Source: Opisthorchis felineus (Eukaryota > Platyhelminthes > Trematoda > Opisthorchiida > Opisthorchiidae). From it: DNA of 64,000 nucleotides. Below, piece after piece: positions 54,561-64,000 of the stretch. The stretch spans positions 329,517 through 393,516 of the forward strand of contig SJOL01009921.1 of assembly GCA_004794785.1 (NCBI GenBank), written 5' to 3'. The notes beneath the pieces were generated by a model. It worked only from the letters and a program-made list of their open reading frames with translations. It ran no database searches and was not told where the DNA came from. The position numbers and the translations under genes are program-made. Every line of letters starts with the position of its first letter. The first letter of the stretch is position 1.

Positions 54561-55934
54561 AGTGACAAAATCCAGAACGCAATCTTAGCAGCTAATCTGC
54601 TTGTATCCATGCGACCCGAGCTCTCGGGGCTCCCCAGTCAAACAGCGCTATATGCGCCTGAAAATCTGATAAAAACCTTTGAACAGCTGTAAAAGTCTCC
54701 CTAAAAACAGTAAAACTCGAGTCCAGTGCTTTTCCTATATGACGTGAACCAGCCAGCTTAATCGCTCCCGAATGGGAGTCAAACTCTTCAGAGAATAGTT
54801 TTGTAAATGCATATTCTACAAATCCTGCAATCACCCACAACCGAGCATTGGAATCAAGGAGTTCATCCACTAATGCGACCGATATGTTTACTGAAACTAA
54901 ATCCTTTCAACGCTGTACTCCTGAGAGCGGCCAGTAAACTATGTAATGCTTAATGTTTTGCTGAAAGCTATCATCCAGTACCGCACTAAGATATCAGCGG
55001 AGATATGTACACATGCTAAGGTCAAGTAAATTTCCGACTGCAGGTGTGCTACCACATGAGGCAGGCGCAGATCATCTGGGTTGACGAATAAAATCATGGA
55101 ATAATCTGGCTCTTACACAAGTTACTGCATGCCTACTGTATGCCTTCGTGAGCGCACCTGATATCTAGTGACTGAGTGGGATTTTTCTGTTTTCAACAAA
55201 GTATGGCATCTGTGGAGATGCTTACATGGGTACGCATGGGTGATTTCCTGACGATGTCCAAGGTGCGTAGCGCTTAATTTCCTTCACAAACCTACGTAGC
55301 AAGAGGATAGGCTGTTCTCTCACAGATTCAGCTTTAACCATTCGCCAAGAGTTCCATTAACTGTATTGTGTCAGAATATCCTTAAATGCAACAGAGCTGC
55401 ATAAAGTGACGTCTAACAGAGGGGTTGTTTTGGAGAGTTCGGAACAAAGTTTTCCCGCCCCTACGTTCCACTGTGTGGTACCCCAGAAGCATTTCAGCCC
55501 ACATGGTTAGACTAATTGTCCGTTGGTGGGGTTACTATACATCTGTCAAAATACTGAACGCTGGTTTGCTACGGAAAGTAAAATTCCGCTCCAACCCTCC
55601 AATCCGTTTTTCTGAGAATCCACATAATCGATTTCCGTCCCACCAACCAGGGGGTGGTCATCTTCGCCGAATAAGGCTCAAATCTTAACGCGGACTCTCA
55701 AGTTGCCCACAGTAGTGTACAAAAAAGGACGTAATTTTGGACGAACAAGCAGTAATACCCTCATCTTCAGCTCAGTCGATAAATCCTTTAAAACTGATCT
55801 GTACCTGTATTGTTTGATGAGGGTCACGATCGTATTTGCCAGTCTACTGTCCTGGAAAGAAATAGATGAAGTTCCCCTGAGGGCTATATTACTCGAGTCT
55901 TTCTTTGGACTCATCCGTGCCTGTATATCACTCG

Positions 55935-56100
55935 ATCTTACGTTACATAGACGTAATACACTACTAATAAGTTTTCTGAAAACTCGTACCAACTAAAACA
56001 TGAGGCGACCTGTTTATGAACATCATAAACGAGCTATTCAGCTGGGTCCCGGGTGAGTCTTCCGTCAGAACCAAACTGATATTCAAATGAGTGTACTTGT
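55935..56100. repeat. Composite hammerhead-family fragment: inverted halves without the ribozyme
   Basis: Positions 55,935-55,997 match the family's 3' part in reverse (GACGTAATACACTACTAATA then TCTGAAAACTCG). Positions 56,005-56,100 match its 5' part in forward orientation (AACATCATAAACGAGCTATT, CAGCTGGGTCCC, CTTCCGTCAGAACC). The ribozyme block is missing, so this is a rearranged relic. Confidence 0.5.
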
Positions 56101-57227
56101 CGGTCCTACGTTTCTTTATCAGAGTTCGCGATATGCATGAGGCCAGTGAATGAGTTGGAGGAGAATTATCTAGAACTAATATCATTGCAAAAAGCACTTA
56201 TAAATGCCTTCATTTCTCTAGGTGCTACTTATCAGACCAATGGAGTTGATTTGAGTTCCACGCAGCCATTGACGTTCATCAGTATTTATCATAGCATGAT
56301 TAATGCCAATATACCTCATGCTTCTGCTAGTTGTGAATTGAAAACAGAATGTGTTCACGCTACCTGATAGGCGTGGTGGTATTAACCACAGTAAAAAGCA
56401 GAGTACAATGAACTTACCGTCGTCCGTCACCTTCGTCCTAACTACGGTAAAGTAGCATGAACCAGCAAGCAACGCTGTGGTTACCAAAATTTAATACGTA
56501 CAACTACATGAACAAGTATTTTCACTGCGGCAACTTTGCTTCTACTAGCTCATTTAAGATGGCGCTTCAGTCTCTTGAGCCCACGATGTTGCATCGCGTT
56601 CTCATTTTTGTCTCGATTTGAATACGCCCGCTTCAGTCTTATTCAGTTGACCACAGCCGGACACAGTTGTGGAAAATCACGCAGTAGGTGTATATAACTT
56701 TCGTCGTGACTCAGCAAATAATAGCTTGTTTCGTTTGCCTAAGCTGGTTAGAAGTTTTCAATTTATGGTTACTACGTTACGCGATCAGCTCAACTTTTGC
56801 ACGTGCATTGAGGTGGACCGATTTTGCTTAGTCCCAGGTGTGGTGTTGGACGGACACAAAATTCTGTGTCGAAGCTGTATCGAAAACTTTGCAACGAAGA
56901 TAAGTTACATTACGCAGTAGCTTCAGAATGATTCTTTCTCTTGACATGGTAGGGTATGACAAAATATTAAAGACGTGGGAGACTTTGTGAATAGTTGTTG
57001 TTCATTCTTGGAGGACTGATTAGGGTCGTGTAATTTCGAGGCATTTCTTTCGAATAGGAAACAAAAAGCCTGCCCATGTAACAATCAGTGGGCATGAAAC
57101 GGAATGTATCGTGTGAAACTTTTATCACTTTCAGATAACTATATTGAATTGGGCTGAGACAAGCAAGAGAAGTTTCAGGTCACGCGGAGTTAGGTGAGTT
57201 TTGTGAGACTGACAATTGTTTGTTACA

Positions 57228-57285
57228 CGGCCCCATATCTGTTCACACTGGCCTTATCAGGATAAAACCAAGGAGTCCCCATACA
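57228..57285 (-). repeat. Hammerhead-family relative, diverged
   Basis: The minus strand reads TGGGGACTCCTTGG, then CCTGATAAGGCCAGTGTGAA. It shares the AGTGTGAAC-like replacement seen in the relic near 30.6 kb, suggesting that both belong to one subfamily lacking a normal stem II. Confidence 0.35.
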
Positions 57286-58020
57286 ACCTGGCTGCTATGT
57301 CCCGTTCTACAATACTTTCTGTGCACGCAATGTTCGAGCACACCCGAACACTTTTGGCTACCCACACTTCGGAATTCGACATCCGTCATTAAATAGAAAC
57401 AATAGTGCTTAACTTTCCCCCCTATTGACTGTTAACTGTGAATACACTCCACAGAACGTCTGCACCGCTGAACAGAGTTTCATAGACAATTTCGATGTCG
57501 ACAATTATGACTACCTAGCCCTCTCATCGCATACGGATGTGACCAGCCGTGAGGCTAGACTTATGTGACCACCAAATTTTTGTCTCGTCTTCAACTCGAA
57601 TTCCTTTGCTCAGTGATGACTCACAATAGACCTTAAGCCTTATCTTAACCACTAGCTCTCCAGTAACAGAGGCTCTTCTGACCACTGTGCTTCTAATACC
57701 AGCAAATTAAACTCTCATGCATTTCCGTCTCGAAGTGCCTTCTGACACCATCAGTCTTCTAATAGAGACAGCATGCGGAAATTCCACTACTCATATCCAG
57801 GGGATGGCTGCGGTTTTCTCTAAGAACCTTTCGAGTGCCACCAACGCTCCGATTTCTACTTCAGTATTTAAGTCCGCTAGGCTCCGGAATGAGTTTTCCA
57901 GTAAAAAGCACCGCACTTACAAAACCTGACAGTCCATACTCTCCGCTTAACTTTGCTGTATGTTGCTACCTGCAAGTTCCATAGTACCATCATAAAGAAG
58001 TCAAGTATATGTTCATCAAT

Positions 58021-58098
58021 GGCCGGCCAGCTGATCCACCTCCTCGTGGTGCCAACTGGGGAGCCTAGACGCCAGTCTGGGTGAGCTAAGAGTTCAGC
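58021..58098 (+). ncRNA. HDV-like self-cleaving ribozyme at the R2 5' end
   Basis: A nested double pseudoknot can be drawn. P1 pairs 58021-58027 (GGCCGGC) with 58051-58057 (GCCAACT), with two C.A mismatches and one G.U. P2 pairs 58030-58034 (GCTGA) with 58094-58098 (TCAGC). P3 pairs 58036-58039 (CCAC) with 58046-58049 (GTGG) around a CTCCTC loop. P4 pairs 58064-58070 (CCTAGAC) with 58075-58081 (GTCTGGG) around GCCA. The junction after P4 contains GAGCTAAG, where C58086 is the candidate catalytic cytosine. R2 elements are known to use HDV-like ribozymes to free their 5' end from a co-transcript, so position and fold agree. The two P1 mismatches suggest this copy may be weak or dead. The pairing was found by eye. 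Confidence 0.72.
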
Positions 58099-58136
58099 AA
58101 CTCCAGACAGGGCTAACCACCCTGTTTGGTTTCAGT

Positions 58137-60704
58137 GTGCTGGTTACTTTCGACAATGTACACTACGAATCATCTGGCGCCTCCGCACCAGTTCCAACCA
58201 GTACACAGGAGAGACTCGTGGGGCTCACGTGTGAGGAATGTGGCAAGTGCTGCAAATCGAAAGCTGGCTTGGTAGCCCACCATCGAGTTCACAACAATGA
58301 AAGTGTTGGTACGAACATGGTCGCCCAATTGGCCTGCGCTGATTGTTCCCGCCTTTTTCCGACGAAGATTGGCCTGAGTCAACATCGCCGGCACGTACAC
58401 CCCACCCAGCATAATGCAGATAAGCTTGGCCGAGTGAAGTATTCCGGGGCCCGTTGGTCCCAACAAGAGTCACAATCGCTCTTGCGCCTGGCTAACAATT
58501 TATATCCGTCTTGTGGCACGCAAACCGCGCTGTTCGCGAGATTGGAGCAGTATTTTCCTGGTCGATCGGCTATCAGCATCAAAACCAGGTTACGGGTGCT
58601 TAACTGGCAAGCACAACAGGACGAATCACCATCTGGGGGCCCTGACCAAACTATCGGTCAAATAACGGCCTACTCGTCAGAAGCTGATGACTATAGCGTC
58701 TGGTTTAAACAAACCGTGGATTACGCCGTGTCACTCTTGGAATCCCATGCTGACAGTTCGCTTGCTAGTGTTGACCTCCTGGCATTTGCCCGAGGGTTGC
58801 AGTCTGGCATCATGACACCGGAGCAAGTCCTGTCGCTTCTGGACCTCCACGCCTCCAGGACATTTTCACACACCTGGAAAACTGTATCCCGACGCCGTCG
58901 TCAGTTAGCCCATCGGATGCCGGTCAACCGAAAGCAGATCCGCCGAGCCAACTACGCCGCCATCCAGACCCTATACCACCAAAGACCGAAAAATGCAGCG
59001 TCTGCTGTGCTCGATGGGTCATGGAAGGATCTATACAAAGGTAACTGTGGCCTACCTCTGGACGCCGAGCAGTATTGGAAACAGGTGCTCTCAGCTCCAA
59101 AACACGTGGATAGCCGACCAAGTCGCGTAGTAGTACCATCCGATTGGAGCTTGATCGAGCCAATTACAGGAGAGGAAGTCGGTCGTACGATCCGTTTAAT
59201 GGGCAATTCGTCCCCAGGCCTGGACAAGCACACGCCCAGGATGCTCCGCCGGTTCAATGCTAACGCGCTTGCTGGGTATTTCAACTTACTCTTATTATCT
59301 GGGGGTTGTCCCCCACATCTGTGTCGTGCCCGTATTACTCTAGTTCCGAAGGTCCCAAATCCGACTTCACCGGATCAACTGAGACCGATCTCCGTGTCAT
59401 CCATTCTTGTCCGATGCTTTCATAAGGTGCTTGCTGATCGCTGGAGTCGTAGATTGCAACTGCCCTCACTCCAGTTTACATTTCTACATCGAGACGGTTG
59501 TTTGGAAGCTACATCGCTGTTACATGCCCTGCTTCGTCACTCTTCAGCGACTGCTTCTAACCTCAGCTTGGCGTTTGTTGATATCTCGAAAGCGTTTGAT
59601 TCGGTTTCGCATGACACAATCGTCAGATCTGCCAAGGCATTTGGAGCACCGTCACCTCTAGTTCGATACATCGCACAGTCCTATGAGAATGCTGTAGCAG
59701 TTTTCCCCAATTCCGAGGTCCACTGCCACAGAGGTGTGAGGCAAGGAGATCCACTCTCCCCATTATTGTTCATCATGGCAATGGATGAGGTTCTTGGATT
59801 GTCGATGCCGCAACTGGGATATCAGTTCCAGGACACCCTAGTAGATGGTTTTGCCTTCGCTGACGACTGGGTCGTGTGTGCAGAAAGTCAGGCTCGCCTT
59901 AAAGAGAAGCTTGAAGCTGCTGCGGTTGAGTTGGGAAGAGCTGGTATGAAGATAAACGCCCGAAAGACGAAAGCGATGGTGATTTGTGGGGACAGGAAAC
60001 ATCGGGCGACAGCAGTCTCAGTCGAACCATTTTGCTTCGCCGAGGAACTCATCACTCCTCTGGGTCCGACAGACACCGTAACATATTTGGGCATTCCCTT
60101 TACATTCAAGGGGAAAGGGGTCTTCAACCACCGACAGCATCTGCTCAAACTGCTCGATGAGGTGACGCGTGCCCCGTTGAAGCCGCATCAAAGAATGGAG
60201 ATCACGAGGAACTACCTGATACCGAGGCTGACATATTCGCTCGTGCTCGGCCAAGTCCACCGAAACACGCTCAAAAGGTTGGACAACTACATCAGGCAAT
60301 CTATTCGTGGCTGGCTACGTCTACCGAAGGACACCCCGATCAGCTACATCCACGCCGGTAAACAACATGGGGGACTTGGTATCCCAAGTCTGAGTGCAAC
60401 AATCCCGATGCAGCGGAGAGCGCGTATGGAAAAGCTCCGTTCTACCCAGTACCGAGTACTACGCAATGTAGTCAACGATTCCACATTTGGCAAGATTGTT
60501 CGGGATCTCAGCCTTCCGATCCGAGTCCATGGTGCATGCGTAAACACCAAGGAAGAGCTGGTGGCTGCTTGGGGTGATAGTCTGCACAACAGCGTTGACG
60601 GTCGCGGTTTACGAGAGTTGGTCGCTTCACCCCTTTCGAATCGATGGCTTGTATTTCCAGAACGAGTGTTTCCTCGGATATTTATCCGCGGTATCCAGCT
60701 CTGA
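58137..60704 (+). CDS. R2 protein, N-terminal part: zinc fingers, Myb-like domain, reverse transcriptase (ends at premature TGA)
   Basis: This part binds target DNA and template RNA and makes cDNA. Counting from GTG 58137: C2H2 finger 1 has C32, C35, H48, H52; finger 2 has C67, C70, H83, H88; a Myb-like segment spans about 100-157. The reverse transcriptase covers about 390-620, with RPIS at 416, FVDISKAFD at 480 (Asp482), GVRQGDPLSPLLF at 533 and FADD at 574-577 (Asp576, Asp577), so the catalytic aspartates are intact. A thumb/linker region follows to 855. The frame is open from 58035, just inside the ribozyme, and has no ATG until residue 61 (58317), which lies between the two fingers. Starting there would lose finger 1, so a non-AUG start just after the ribozyme, as reported for R2 elements, is the better reading; 58137 is only a convention. 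It ends at TGA 60702-60704, and the same frame continues beyond. Confidence 0.93.
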   Translation: MLVTFDNVHYESSGASAPVPTSTQERLVGLTCEECGKCCKSKAGLVAHHRVHNNESVGTNMVAQLACADCSRLFPTKIGLSQHRRHVHPTQHNADKLGRVKYSGARWSQQESQSLLRLANNLYPSCGTQTALFARLEQYFPGRSAISIKTRLRVLNWQAQQDESPSGGPDQTIGQITAYSSEADDYSVWFKQTVDYAVSLLESHADSSLASVDLLAFARGLQSGIMTPEQVLSLLDLHASRTFSHTWKTVSRRRRQLAHRMPVNRKQIRRANYAAIQTLYHQRPKNAASAVLDGSWKDLYKGNCGLPLDAEQYWKQVLSAPKHVDSRPSRVVVPSDWSLIEPITGEEVGRTIRLMGNSSPGLDKHTPRMLRRFNANALAGYFNLLLLSGGCPPHLCRARITLVPKVPNPTSPDQLRPISVSSILVRCFHKVLADRWSRRLQLPSLQFTFLHRDGCLEATSLLHALLRHSSATASNLSLAFVDISKAFDSVSHDTIVRSAKAFGAPSPLVRYIAQSYENAVAVFPNSEVHCHRGVRQGDPLSPLLFIMAMDEVLGLSMPQLGYQFQDTLVDGFAFADDWVVCAESQARLKEKLEAAAVELGRAGMKINARKTKAMVICGDRKHRATAVSVEPFCFAEELITPLGPTDTVTYLGIPFTFKGKGVFNHRQHLLKLLDEVTRAPLKPHQRMEITRNYLIPRLTYSLVLGQVHRNTLKRLDNYIRQSIRGWLRLPKDTPISYIHAGKQHGGLGIPSLSATIPMQRRARMEKLRSTQYRVLRNVVNDSTFGKIVRDLSLPIRVHGACVNTKEELVAAWGDSLHNSVDGRGLRELVASPLSNRWLVFPERVFPRIFIRGIQL

Positions 60705-61292
60705 TGCAACCTGCTCAGGACGAGAGTTAGAAGCGCTCGGCATGGTCATGGTGGCCAGACGATCTTATGTCGTGGAAACTGTGGCCAACCGGAGAGTTTG
60801 GTGCATATTTTGCAGTCCTGCTGGATCACGCATGATGCCAGATGTGCTCGTCATAATCGGGTTGCAAGGGAACTCGCAAAGCGTCTCCGTCGCCTGGGAT
60901 ACACCGTCTTCGAGGAGTTGAGAGCACCTACTTCGACGTCCTTCATCAAGCCTGACCTAATCGCTGTTCGGGAGCGCCGAGCAACTGTGATAGACGTTAG
61001 CATAGTCTCGGATGGGCGCGGAGTGACTGTGTGGAATGAGAAGAAGCAGAAGTATGGTGCTGATGAATATTCCCTCGCCATAATCTCAGCCCTACGTGCA
61101 ATTGGTTGTGATGTCGACTTTTTGGTCCACCAACCGATGATCATCTCTTATCGAGGTATCTGCTTTCCTCAATCCGCCAAGGCTGTTATTGGACTGGGAC
61201 TTCCTAAGGTCACAGTCAGTGACTTGTGTTTGCTTGCCATTGTGGGCTCCCTGCGTACTTACGACACTTTTATGCGTGGTACATGGCGTTGA
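60705..61292 (+). CDS. R2 protein, C-terminal part: CCHC knuckle and restriction-like endonuclease, in frame after the TGA
   Basis: This segment is in the same frame as the reverse transcriptase part, separated only by TGA 60702-60704, so it is the missing end of one protein of about 1,051 residues. Numbering from GTG 58137, the CCHC motif is C878-x3-C882-x7-H890-x4-C895, matching the R2 knuckle just upstream of the nuclease. The PD-(D/E)XK nuclease shows KPD at 938-940, Asp953 twelve residues after Asp940, and a lysine-rich stretch near 969-972. It nicks the target DNA to prime cDNA synthesis. The C-terminal block containing RTYDTFMRGTWR ends the protein. It has no plausible start of its own and is probably not made separately unless the stop is read through. 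Confidence 0.88.
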   Translation, partial: CNLLRTRVRSARHGHGGQTILCRGNCGQPESLVHILQSCWITHDARCARHNRVARELAKRLRRLGYTVFEELRAPTSTSFIKPDLIAVRERRATVIDVSIVSDGRGVTVWNEKKQKYGADEYSLAIISALRAIGCDVDFLVHQPMIISYRGICFPQSAKAVIGLGLPKVTVSDLCLLAIVGSLRTYDTFMRGTWR

Positions 61293-61740
61293 GTGCACAT
61301 TCTTGTCATTGAATCTCACACCAGACTCAGTATGACGGACACTTTGTGCCTGATGTGCGAGTCTTGACTGTTCTAGCGCTTACCGCGCCTTGAAGAACAT
61401 TCAGCATTGTTTGTCCTTTCTTCGGCTGTTGATCTTTACACGCGTGTTTCCATACCATAATTCTTCATCTTATCTGACTGGAACTGTTGGTGGCATGACT
61501 TCAAAAGAGACGTTTCTCTCTTTTACCTCATATTTTCCTGTAACACTTTCACATTCATCGCTTGCATTTACTTTTTATGGCTGTGAACATGCTCTTCAGA
61601 AATAAAAATAAACGATATAGCAGGATCTTTTGGCTGTTCAGTACACCACTTAAAAGCCTGTGAACTCAATCTTATAATGTCTGTTTACCCTCTTGTCCTC
61701 ATACTTTTGATCCAAATGGTGTTATGACCTTGCATATTAG
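61293..61740 (+). other. R2 3' untranslated region and unresolved right junction
   Basis: Non-coding. R2 3' UTRs are bound by the reverse transcriptase during integration, so the element should end within a few hundred bases of 61,292. No poly(A) run, simple-repeat tail or 28S junction is visible. Composition shifts to pyrimidine-rich by about 61,390. Two abutting AATAAA hexamers lie at 61,601-61,612; they could be a polyadenylation signal of other DNA or chance. Confidence 0.35.
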
Positions 61741-64000
61741 GTACTGACTTGGCGATTCACGTGACTCAAATTCATTGTGAGGTTTTCTTCACTCGGAGAT
61801 ATGAATTGGATGCAGGTAAGCTTCAAAATTCTCTTCTTCCACCTCCCCTCTCCCCGATAGTTTTCCCTCTGTTTGTCAACAAACTTCTTTCTGATGTCTG
61901 GTTTCGTATCACATTTTTTCAGATGGTTCAACTCTCAACGTTTGTGAGGTTTGTGATTCTCTAAGGCCTGGTTTATATCGCGTTATTCATAATCGAATGC
62001 GTGGCGTCAGTTTGCTGAACATTAACCTTGCACACACCTATTTTTGACGACCGCTGAACATAATAATATCCAATTTTTCTGGATCCACACATGTTAACTC
62101 TCCATCCTCCAACTTCTCTCTCTTCAAGTATTTCAGTCAAAACAATCTTTCCTTGACTTGAATATTCCAAACAACCCTACCGTTCTCCGCAAATAAAATG
62201 AATTACAGTCTATGCAGCCAAAAAACGGCTTTGTTTTATTTCCATCTCTGTTACTTTAATGTGGAACACCACTATTAAACTTGAGCGACGCTCCCTCCAC
62301 ACAACTTCGGTGAAAAGTTGTGAGATTTGTTGACTGCCCTGCTGTGATCAGTGAGCTGCAGATACTTTCCCACTTCGGGCTGGGACTTCCTCGAGTGGTC
62401 CTGTCACCGCTGTCACGGTAAACGTTCCACAGAATTCGCCTCCACCTCCCCGCTCGTATAATCGGTCAGTCGCCTTGCCGGTTTCTTCTCCTGAAGCCAC
62501 CCATATCAATTCTTATTCTCCTGTTGCCGAATAAATCGATGTCCTTCCTAATTTTTCTACGAGACTGGTTACCTGCGGAATCGTATTCCACTTTCTGTTT
62601 CCTAACTTTCAATGTTCTCCAAATTTTCAAGACTCTGAATGGTGTTTATCTGTTCAAACCTCTATGATACCCTTCAGCTATATTTCAAGCGTACGTTAGT
62701 CATTTCCAGTGTCTTAATATATAGTAATATATCAATATGTATTAGTATATTATTATACACAAAATATGTCAATATATTCCTTGTATGAGTGGTCGCTTCA
62801 GTCTTCAACGTATTCGATATGCAATATTCTCAAGTTGGCCCTCTCACTAGGACTCCTCACTTCCGCGCAAACAGTTTCTTTGAGTTATAAGAAAAAATCA
62901 CCCTATTACACCCCAACCCCACGAGATCAGAAACTTTCTGTGTTTGCTCCTCCTTGCAGTATGCTGCATGTATCTACTATTGATTTCGTTCTCACACCCT
63001 ACACCCAGGTCCACGGTGAATGATTGCTATATGCGCAGGTTCTCCACACCCTATGAACAAATTAAAGTTAGTTACTAGTTGAAAAGTATTTCGCGAAATT
63101 GCACGTGCTAAAGTGCGCAGTATTTTTTATCCGCGCCCTAATTTTTTTATCGAGGGTCAATAGCTAGTGTTTTTTTTAAATAATTCGTAGGATCCTAAAA
63201 ACCGAATAAAGGATGAACAACCCATGTTTAAAAGAGTGACCGGGTTCATACGAGCCTTGGTGGTCTCAACTTTAGACCAGTTTCTGCATTCGATCGTATG
63301 ACTTGATGTTTTGAAGCAATTTGGAACTCAGCAGAGGGAGATACATTCAACATAGTTGAGGGAAGCAAAACTATGACAACTTTTTCTTACTCGACTTTTG
63401 GCCATTTGCCTCAAGCGTCGCACGTGATAAACGTAAACTTTCTGGAATTGTGTACAGCATCGTTGCCTAGACCAACTTTCCGAGGCGGGGATCCACAGCC
63501 AAACTCAATCGGCTACACTAAACAACACTTTTATGGGAGAAAACCGACCACATAGGATTTGAAACCCGGTTTGGCCCTCCATATTTTACTATTACACATG
63601 GAGCCCATAATCGATGTACCGAGGAAGGGCACTCTGTTTTCCGTGCGATGGTTTTGACGCCACGTGGAGGAAGCTAAATTTTGCAAAAGTAGCTTCTGTC
63701 AAGTTGCGTTGGTTTGATGTGACTTACTTTGTCGCCCTTTCTCTTGATCTTGGACTTTTAGAGAGCTTTTTAATGGTACCTTTATTGTGGTAGAGACAAC
63801 GTGAATGAGCTGGAAGGTTTTTCATCGCGGTAGTTATAGTCTACTGTGGAAGAGGAGGACGTTGTTTCAAAGCTTCTGGCATTATTCCCTATTGACGTCT
63901 TCTAGTGATTCAGTAATTTCTCAGCATTGAAATTACGACGAGAAAAATTTCTGGACTTTACTGTTATCTGTATGAACGTCCAAAAACCTTCTGCATTTGC
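61741..64000. other. Unassigned DNA downstream of R2
   Basis: Pyrimidine-rich on the plus strand from about 61.4 to 62.6 kb, then the AT-rich tract, then ordinary-looking DNA. No gene was recognised. Confidence 0.5.
62716..62775. repeat. AT-rich low-complexity tract
   Basis: An irregular run of TA-rich words (ATATAGTAATATATCAATAT and similar), about 1.4 kb beyond the end of the R2 frame. A degenerate microsatellite; no function is implied. Confidence 0.7.

Larger units (their letters stand above)
45956..58020. other. Repeat-relic region upstream of R2
   Basis: Holds the tRNA-like fragment and most of the hammerhead-family relics, denser here than elsewhere. The 700 bases directly before the R2 element show no gene and no 28S rDNA similarity. 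Confidence 0.5.
58021..61390 (+). mobile_element. R2: R2-clade non-LTR retrotransposon, nearly full length
   Basis: R2 elements copy themselves by target-primed reverse transcription: their endonuclease nicks DNA and the reverse transcriptase primes on the cut. The left boundary is set at 58,021 by an HDV-like ribozyme fold that starts there. The right boundary is uncertain: the frame ends at 61,292, the sequence becomes pyrimidine-rich and lower in GC around 61,390, and no poly(A) tail or clear target-site duplication was seen. Domain order is two C2H2 fingers, Myb-like, reverse transcriptase, CCHC, PD-(D/E)XK endonuclease, which is the R2 layout and separates it from NeSL, CRE and HERO relatives. 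The GC content is visibly higher than in the flanks. The flanking DNA does not resemble 28S rDNA. One nonsense codon breaks the frame. The family call is firm; the 3' end is an estimate. Confidence 0.93.

Noticed and set aside
59407..59661. Open frames overlapping the R2 gene in other frames and on the minus strand
   Set aside because: Shadow frames of a strongly coding gene; no independent motif.
61601..61612. Two abutting AATAAA hexamers after the R2 gene
   Set aside because: R2 transcripts are not expected to rely on polyadenylation signals, and AATAAA is common in AT-rich DNA.

Overview
This looks like animal nuclear DNA, most plausibly from a flatworm (fluke or tapeworm). It is AT-leaning, gene-poor, has almost no long reading frames and is littered with old repeats. 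The assignment rests on two things: the only long gene is an R2-type non-LTR retrotransposon, and the commonest dispersed repeat carries a hammerhead-ribozyme core of the kind known from schistosome SINE-like repeats, retrozymes and Penelope-like elements. No bacterial-style operon, rRNA gene or intact tRNA gene was seen.

Layout. Positions 1-5,700 hold decayed hammerhead-bearing repeats (a head-to-head pair at the left edge and the best-preserved copy near 5.6 kb) and a small inverted-repeat element at 1.1-1.3 kb with a possible relative near 4.4 kb. Positions 5.7-27.3 kb are mostly featureless, with two more hammerhead-type relics. A segment of about 2.5 kb occurs twice in direct orientation, at 27,301-29,796 and 38,560-41,039. 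The copies differ at roughly forty positions plus one 16-bp deletion, and both contain a 270-nt open segment bounded by splice-like signals in which four of five differences are silent. Positions 41-58 kb are again mostly repeat relics, including a tRNA-like SINE-type fragment near 47 kb and a cluster of hammerhead-type repeats at 45.7-57.3 kb.

The R2 element begins at 58,021. Its first 78 nt can be folded into an HDV-like nested pseudoknot, as is established for R2 5' ends, and this fold sets the element boundary. One continuous reading frame then runs to 61,292: two C2H2 zinc fingers, a Myb-like domain, reverse transcriptase with an intact FADD box, a CCHC knuckle and a PD-(D/E)XK restriction-like endonuclease. 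It is broken only by one in-frame TGA (60,702-60,704) between the reverse transcriptase and the endonuclease. No in-frame ATG lies upstream of the first zinc finger, so initiation is probably non-AUG. The flanks are not 28S rDNA, which is unusual for a target-specific R2.

Two unrelated self-cleaving ribozyme folds, HDV-like on the R2 element and hammerhead on the short repeats, therefore occur in one window, each tied to a different class of retroelement. All functional statements come from reading motifs and base pairing by eye; no search or folding program was run.
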